Source: Cylindrodendrum hubeiense
Lineage: Eukaryota; Ascomycota; Sordariomycetes; Hypocreales; Nectriaceae
Reading direction: 5' to 3'
DNA length: 25,401 nucleotides
NCBI GenBank assembly: GCA_014621425.1
Contig: JAANBB010000516.1
Span: 1 to 25,401, forward strand
A program made the translations under genes and the position numbers. Positions 19,872 to 25,401 of the stretch are shown here, in pieces (the stretch's first letter is position 1; every line of letters starts with the position of its first letter). The notes beneath the pieces are model-generated. The model saw only the letters and a list, made by a program, of their open reading frames with translations. It did no database searches and was not told the origin of the DNA.

Positions 19872-20893
19872 GACTGAGTCGAGGAACAGAAGACATTTAC
19901 TGTATCTGAACTGTCTCTCTATGCTCATCACCGTCCCGTGTCTCTTTTCGTGAAGCTCTATCAACAGTGATATCTGCAGTAGCAGTGGTTTCCATGGAAG
20001 CTGGGGATCTCAGTCCAGATCCCATACTAGAATGGTCCCTCCTGTTGTGCATCACACAGGACTCTCATGACCCAAGCCTGCATCGGGTGCTACCCCAACG
20101 GAAACGAGAACAATGGTTACGAGTCTCTGGTCTTCTCTGGTGAGACCAGGAGCTGGAGATCCTTGAAGATTGGTGAAAACGGAAAGACATGTACGAGTAA
20201 TTGGGATACAAAGTGGCCGCGGTGAATATAGCTACGCTGTACGATATGGACAACTCCCAAGCTGAAGAGATAGATTTGGCATAGTGTCTCAAGATGAATA
20301 TGATGCCTCGCACGTGTAAAGCTTGACAACTGTCTGATCCCGGCGTGTTGGTTCGAGGAAATACATTGACTTTGAGAGTATGATAGATTTAGCTTCGATT
20401 TCTCGAGGAGTACATCGAATGGGGTTCGCCTATCCAATATTGACCTGGCTCGAGATCAGGACCTTGGAGAATGTGATGTGGATCACGAAGATGAAGAACC
20501 GAGACGGGCCACTTGATGAAATGGAACATGTAAGTTCTTCCCTTGCCGTGTCTTTGAAATCAAGTCAGCTGGAGAGAACGTGATCAACATCCTGACGTTG
20601 GACCAGTCTATTAGCACATCTGAACACATTGGACTTGACTACTGCATCATTGGCTTATGCTTGATTTGACATTCAATTACGTTGGTCTTGCCCGTATTGT
20701 CTTCCCTGCGTTTACGTACACGCTACTTGGCCACATACTTGTTCATCAACATCATTTACAGCAGCGACAGTAACAAAAACCCAAAAACAATCCCCGGCAC
20801 AAAACTCCTAGTCCACAATATTTTGATACAGCTTCACCTCCTGAAGGTATGCTAATCTGCCTCCCTGTTGAATTCTATGACGCGTCGGGGACT

Positions 20894-22744
20894 CTAACCA
20901 GCAACGGCCCGACCGACTGCACCTGCGAGTTCGCCAAAGAGGATGCCCTTGAAAACATTCTCGCCCATGTTCTGCGTCCACGCGCCGGCATCCTTGAGAC
21001 GGGCCTTCCACGCCTCCTTTTGCTCAGCACCAAGGTCCTCCCAAGCCTTGCCGGGACCATGGACAGCCGAGTCGTGGACATCGAGTTGGATCTTGAGGCT
21101 ATCAACAGCTTCGGTTCCATCCTCGGTAGTGGCTGGAGCAGCCTCGCTGCCCTCGTAGACCACTAGGGTTTCACCGGCCTGAGTGTTGATGTCTCCACCG
21201 CCTAGCTTGGAGAGGAACTCCTGGCTGAGGAACGCGGCCGGCTGGTGATTCGGGGTGCGCAGGGTACCGTACCGAGACGGGAGGAACTTGTGCGCGTGGA
21301 TGATCGGGGGTCGGCCTACGAAGATTTCAAGCATGCCCTGGCCGACAATGGCGATGATGAGCGCGAAGACGGACAGGGTAATGATGAGTCCGCGAGAAGA
21401 GGGGCCGCGCGACTTCATGGCGATAACATAGCGGACGGGCCGGGGTGGGCCGTTCTTGTCCCGGGACGCCTTGCCAATGTGCTTGCTCAGGGGGATGCTG
21501 TGCACGGCGACGGTCTTCTGGAGGGAGATGCTGGCGAGCTTGATGAACTGCTGGCGGATGTGGGTCTTGGGGTCGACGAAAGTTGAGAAGGCCACGCCGG
21601 TGATGTTATCATTGCCATGGACACCCTTGAGGGTCTGGAAGGGCCAGAGGTCGGTCAGAAGGTCGAGCGAGCCTCCTAATTTGTGCTCAAGCGTGAAGAG
21701 TGAGATGGACGAATCGTTGCCGGCAACAGCGACGACGAACTGTGTTTGGCCGACCGGGGCTGTGAGAGATGCCGGAGGGGAGAGGTTGGAGACTGCGAGG
21801 GCCGTGGCAGAGATGGCCCTGTTTATCCGGGCCGTCACTGCCAACCGCGCGTTGTCGTTGGCCTTGGTGGGTAACCGGAAGCCGAACAGGATGATGCCGC
21901 TCCGCTTCGGGAGGTTGGCGGCGGCGAGAATGAAGGTGGGCGTGAGATATCGAATGGATCGGAAGACTGGTCGCTGGGCGGCATCCTCGGGAATCGCGAA
22001 CACCATCCTCGGCTCGCCGTCTTCCTTGCCAACATTGACCACGTGCAGCTCGTACTTGTGGCAGAAGGCGATCTGGAACTCTTTTTCTCCGGTCTGCACA
22101 ATGTCCAGATCCTCAGCCTCTCTGGGAAGCTCCAGGATACCCTTGAGCTTCGGAGCGATCCCGGCAGCCTCGAATATGGCCACCTGCGGCTCCTTGCCCA
22201 TGGCCGTGGCGGCGACGCCCATCGGCCCCGCGATGCGCAGCAGGCGCTGGTAGGTATCGGCGTCGGCGTCGGTAAACAGGGAGCTGCGCGAGAGCGTGGT
22301 GATCTTGGAGTCGGGCGTCTTGGTCCCGGCGGCGGCGCGCGCCTTGGACTGCTCGATGCCGAGGACTCGGAGATGCTCGTTCTTGCCCTTGGCGATGCTC
22401 TCGGGGCTGGAGTTCACGCCGGCGTAGATGTGCGACGTCTTGCCCTTGCGGCCGCCGATGGCGAGCGACATGACGCTGTCTTCATCGCGGGAAAGGTCGA
22501 TTTCACCGGCCACGCGGAGCTCATTCTGGGAGACCGTCTCGAGAACCGTCTGCGCATGCGGGTTAGTGTACAAGCTCGTGAATCAGGACTCGGGAAGCAG
22601 ACGAACAATCTTGTTTCCAACGCCGGATCGCCCAGCACCGCCTCCACCACCGACAACCAGGCGGTTCGAGTCCTCCTGGTCGAAGTCGAGGGCGTAGAGC
22701 GGATAGTCGAGCTCGGTGCTCGCGCAAGGGAACGGCGGGGCCAT
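20894..22744 (-). CDS. SEC12: Sec12, ER-membrane guanine-nucleotide exchange factor for Sar1
   Basis: Two exons (22744-22607 and 22549-20894) encode 597 residues. The 57-nt intron at 22606-22550 has an unusual GTTCGT donor, an ACTAAC branch site and a GCGCAG acceptor, and joins GVGNKI to TVLETV. Sec12 loads Sar1 with GTP at the ER and so starts COPII coat assembly. The N-terminal part (about 1-410) is a cytosolic seven-bladed WD40-type propeller of low sequence similarity. LVVGGGGGAGRSGVGNKI at about 30-46 corresponds to the glycine-rich K-loop region of the first blade, which is needed for exchange activity. A single membrane helix (GLIITLSVFALIIAIVGQG) lies at about 433-451, and the remaining 140 or so residues face the ER lumen, giving type II topology. 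The length is normal for filamentous fungi. The start at 22744 has an ideal CAACACCATGG context. Confidence 0.92.
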
Positions 22745-23302
22745 GGTGTTGGCGCGGAGGGACCTCGTCCCCGTGTCGTTGGTCCTGACGGGTAGATGAT
22801 GAACCCAAATATGAGCCGGAGCGGATGCGCCTCAGGGGTACAGGCGGAGAAGCAGGCTATTGTCTAGCTCGGTAGTGTTGCGTTGCTCTTTAGAGTTGAC
22901 GGTTTGGTTCGAGGCCAGATATTCCGGATGGGAGCTTTTCTGGTTGGTTGGGATGGACGATGACAGGGATAAGGTTGGACGAACGCGGACGGCGGCAGCC
23001 ACGTGAGGCGTTTCTTGGCATTGTGGCTCATGTGCTCCACCATCAACGTCGGCCCTTCTTGCAACGGATGAAGTTGATATCTGATATCGAGTAATATTTA
23101 TTAGGTGGCTCGGCAATGTTTTCTTATGAAATGTCACATTGGGAAAGAAGCTGCAAGGTTCTTAAAACGCTATGTTGGAATATCTTATTATTTCGGTGCT
23201 TGTTTCATATGTCAAATTTATTTGTTTGCATCCTAGGCCTGCTCAGCTCGAGCCACCAGTTCACAAGACCAGACTTACACGCCATTCGAACCTCGTTTTC
23301 CC
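22745..23302. other. Sec12 promoter and ALDH 3' flank
   Basis: No gene is seen in this 558-bp interval. The part near 22745 is the Sec12 leader and promoter. The AT-rich part at about 23080-23230 probably contains the ALDH 3' untranslated end and terminator signals. An ATTGG (CCAAT on the minus strand) lies at about 23138, and an E-box is listed separately. Confidence 0.5.
23000..23005. promoter_or_regulatory. CACGTG E-box upstream of Sec12
   Basis: A palindromic CACGTG lies about 256 bp before the Sec12 start codon, within GCAGCCACGTGAGG. Basic helix-loop-helix factors bind this hexamer. It also occurs elsewhere by chance, so the assignment is weak. Confidence 0.25.
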
Positions 23303-25022
23303 CTAGTTATCCGTCAAGTTCACATGGACAGCCTTGACAGAATAATAAGACCTCAAACCCTCCTCTCCCAGTTCTCTCCCCAGCCCGCTCTCTTTGACTC
23401 CCCCAAACGGCACCCTCACGTCCGAGTCATTGCTGCTATTCACCCACACCATCCCCGCCTCCAACTCCCGTGCCATGCGGTGTGCCCGTCCGAGGTCGCG
23501 TGTGAATACTGCTCCTGCAAGTCCATAACGTGATGCGTTGGCCAATTCTAGCGCGTCGTTCTCGGTGCGGAACTTGACCACCGCGGCACATGGGCCAAAG
23601 ATCTCCTCGCGGAAGATGGGCATCGACGGTGTCACATCCGTAAAGATAGTGGGAGGAGCGAAGAAGCCGGTCTTTGGAAGGGACGCAGGAGGGTGATAAG
23701 TAGTGGCGCCGGAGGCAGCGGCCGAAGAGATAAAGGAGAGGATGTGATCACGCTGCTGGGCGGAAATCTGGGGGCCCTGGAATGTCTTCTCGTCGAAAGG
23801 ATCACCAACGATGGATGTCTTCGCAGTGTAATCCTTGAACTTTTCCACAAAGACATCGTGTATCCCTTCTTGGACGAGAAGTCTCGAGGTCGCCGTGCAT
23901 ACCTGGCCTTGATTTTGCATGATACCTTCGTGCGCCCACTTGACCGCTTGATCCAGATTTGCGTCGTCAAACACAATAAGCGGTGACTTGCCACCCGTTT
24001 CGAGCGTGAGGGCCTTCATTGTTCCCGCTGCCATTTTCATGATTTCTTTGCCTGTGGGGGTGCTGCCGGTAAATGCAATTTTATCTACGCCCTCATGCTG
24101 TGCCAGGGCAGCACCAGCCTCTCTGCCAGTACCATTGATGATGTTGATGACACCGGGTGGGAACCCCGCCTCTTGTATCAGACGAGCTACGTATAGCATG
24201 GAGAGAGGCGTCTGCTCGGCCAGCTTGAGCACAATGGTGTTACCGCAGCAAAGGGCTGGCCCCAGCTTCCACGCTGCCATGTCTAGGGGATAGTTCCATG
24301 GGATGATTTGGCCGCACACGCCAATGGGCTGTTTGAGGGTGTAAGCCATCTTGTCAGGACCAACATCGATGACTTTCCCAAAATTCTTATCAGCGTAGCC
24401 GGCGTAATAACGTAGGACTTCCGAGAAGTGGGGTACACTTATGTCGCGAGAGACAGTTAACGGTTTTCCATTGTCCAGCGTCTCGATAGTGGCGAGTGTT
24501 TCCGACTCCCTGTCTACGAGGTCGGCCAGCTTGTTCATCAGATGCCCTCGGCTAGTTCCCGAGAGCAATTTCCACGAAGGGTCTCGGAGGGCATGACGAG
24601 CGGACGAGACAGCCTTGTCGACATCGGCGGCATCTGCAGCGAATACGGAACAGATGTCTTGTTGGGTACTTTGGAACACTCAGCTCTCTCAAGCTTAAGA
24701 GATGGGGGGTAAGTTTAGGTGCCACAACATACTACGGGTTGACGGTGGCGATGGTCTGGCCACTGCTGCTCTCAACAAACTGGTTGTTCACGAAGAGGCC
24801 CAGAGGCTGAGTCCAAGCTCTCCCGTTAGGGGCGGTCAGCTCAGCTTGCAAAGGCGATCTCGATATTCGCGTGTAGCTCAAGCTCCTGGTCGGTGTAACC
24901 CTGCGAGGCTTGGGTGCCAATCTGGCAGTGAGGCGGACCCGGTGTGGCAGCATGATGCTAGCGAATGCGCCACAAGACGCCAAAAGTTGCGTCGAAATGC
25001 GCAATGGTGATGTCGAGCACAT
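23303..25022 (-). CDS. NAD(P)+-dependent aldehyde dehydrogenase, ALDH superfamily
   Basis: Two exons (25022-24733 and 24668-23303) encode 551 residues. The 64-nt intron at 24732-24669 (GTATGT donor, CCAAAG acceptor) joins ATVNPY to TQQDICSV in frame. The enzyme would oxidise an aldehyde to the carboxylic acid. Visible ALDH motifs are IIPWNYPLDMAAWKLGPAL (Asn222), the cofactor segment VLKLAEQTP, FTGSTPTGKEI, LETGGKSP with the general-base Glu320, GQVCTATSR with catalytic Cys354, EEIFGP, and PFGGVKESGLGRELG near the C-terminus. The core matches cytosolic fungal enzymes that begin near ELTAPNGRAWTQPLG. Here about 60 residues precede that point, rich in Arg with no Asp or Glu, as in mitochondrial presequences. 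ATG 24953 (MLPHRVRL) has a better context than 25022 and would give 528 residues; a missed upstream exon is also possible. The usual Lys-Pro of KPAEQTP is Lys-Leu here. Confidence 0.92.
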
Positions 25023-25401
25023 CAGCCGCGTGGGAAACCAAGCGGTGGGAAGAGGGGGGTTGATGCACAGCGGAGTTGGACAAGGCGTTTAGCGTTGTTG
25101 CCACTGTGATGTGTCGTCAGTTGGCTAGCGACAGGCGCAAGGCTCCCAGAGAAGTGATCTGTCAAAACGGTCCAAACCTCGGCGACAGAGCAAAGCAAGT
25201 AAATGTCTCACGAGGCGTTCCCATCAATGCCCAGCAGGACGCCAAACTGCGACTGAGATCCAACCGGACGGGATTCCGGAGATGCAAACACACCTACAAA
25301 CACATCGCACCGTCCACACGGGAGACGGACGCTATCGGGAGGGAAGGGGGGGGAGAATGACAGCCTCACTTGGACCCAAGAGTGTGGATTGGGGTGGCGA
25401 G
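25023..25401. other. Upstream region of the ALDH gene, no gene seen
   Basis: This stretch should hold the ALDH promoter. The frame at 25076-25360 (+) has no recognisable feature. The far end has a G-run (GGGAAGGGGGGGGAGAATG) that is C/T-rich on the ALDH sense strand. No TATA or other site stands out. Confidence 0.4.

Larger units (their letters stand above)
19221..20893. other. AT-richer region 3' of Sec12, no gene recognised
   Basis: Composition is visibly less GC-rich than the preceding 10 kb. Apart from the candidate remnant at 19692 and one tandem repeat, only short frames are present. The part adjoining 20893 will contain the Sec12 3' untranslated region. The change in composition may mark decayed DNA, but no transposon, terminal repeat or conserved protein is recognised. 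Confidence 0.4.

Noticed and set aside
20345..20360. GGTTCGA word suggestive of a tRNA T-arm (also near 22907)
   Set aside because: No acceptor or anticodon stem can be formed around either site.

Overview
The window looks like nuclear DNA of a filamentous ascomycete, most likely a Sordariomycete and possibly of the order Hypocreales. The coding regions are GC-rich. The introns are 53-68 nt, with GTAAG/GTACG/GTATG-type donors and CTAAC/CTGAC-like branch sites. The proteins (Sec12, Med15 with a fungal KIX domain, a DHA2-type transporter, a fungal NAD-aldehyde dehydrogenase) are recognisably filamentous-fungal. No species can be named from the sequence alone. All functional assignments come from reading the translated sequence; no database search was run.

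Layout. (1) 609-1325 (+): small membrane-anchored GNAT-type acetyltransferase, with a candidate upstream ORF at 301. (2) 1579-3221 (-): 529-residue MFS drug/H+ antiporter of the DHA2 type, two exons, convergent with gene 1. (3) 3222-4825: no intact gene; the half next to the ankyrin fragment is visibly AT-rich. (4) 4826-5167 (-): headless 3' end of an ankyrin-repeat gene. It abuts, out of frame and inside a CAG repeat, (5) 5152-7409 (-): the Mediator tail subunit Med15, three exons. Med15 keeps its N-terminal KIX domain and Gln-rich middle but stops four codons after a 22-Gln run, so its C-terminus is missing. (6) 7410-20893: about 13.5 kb with no convincing gene. It carries many short tandem arrays of unrelated unit sequence, recurrent GGTACC/GGTAGGTA words, purine/pyrimidine-asymmetric stretches and a few splice-like or small-ORF candidates. 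(7) 20894-22744 (-): Sec12, the ER-membrane guanine-nucleotide exchange factor for Sar1, two exons. (8) 23303-25022 (-): aldehyde dehydrogenase, two exons, with a basic N-terminal extension resembling a mitochondrial presequence.

The genes do not form an obvious pathway or cluster. They are a mix of housekeeping genes (Med15, Sec12) and metabolic or transport genes (acetyltransferase, efflux pump, dehydrogenase). The most notable features are the Med15/ankyrin junction, which is either a real rearrangement or an assembly chimera at a CAG repeat, and the long repeat-studded gene desert between two conserved genes. No mobile element, tRNA, rRNA or CRISPR array was found.
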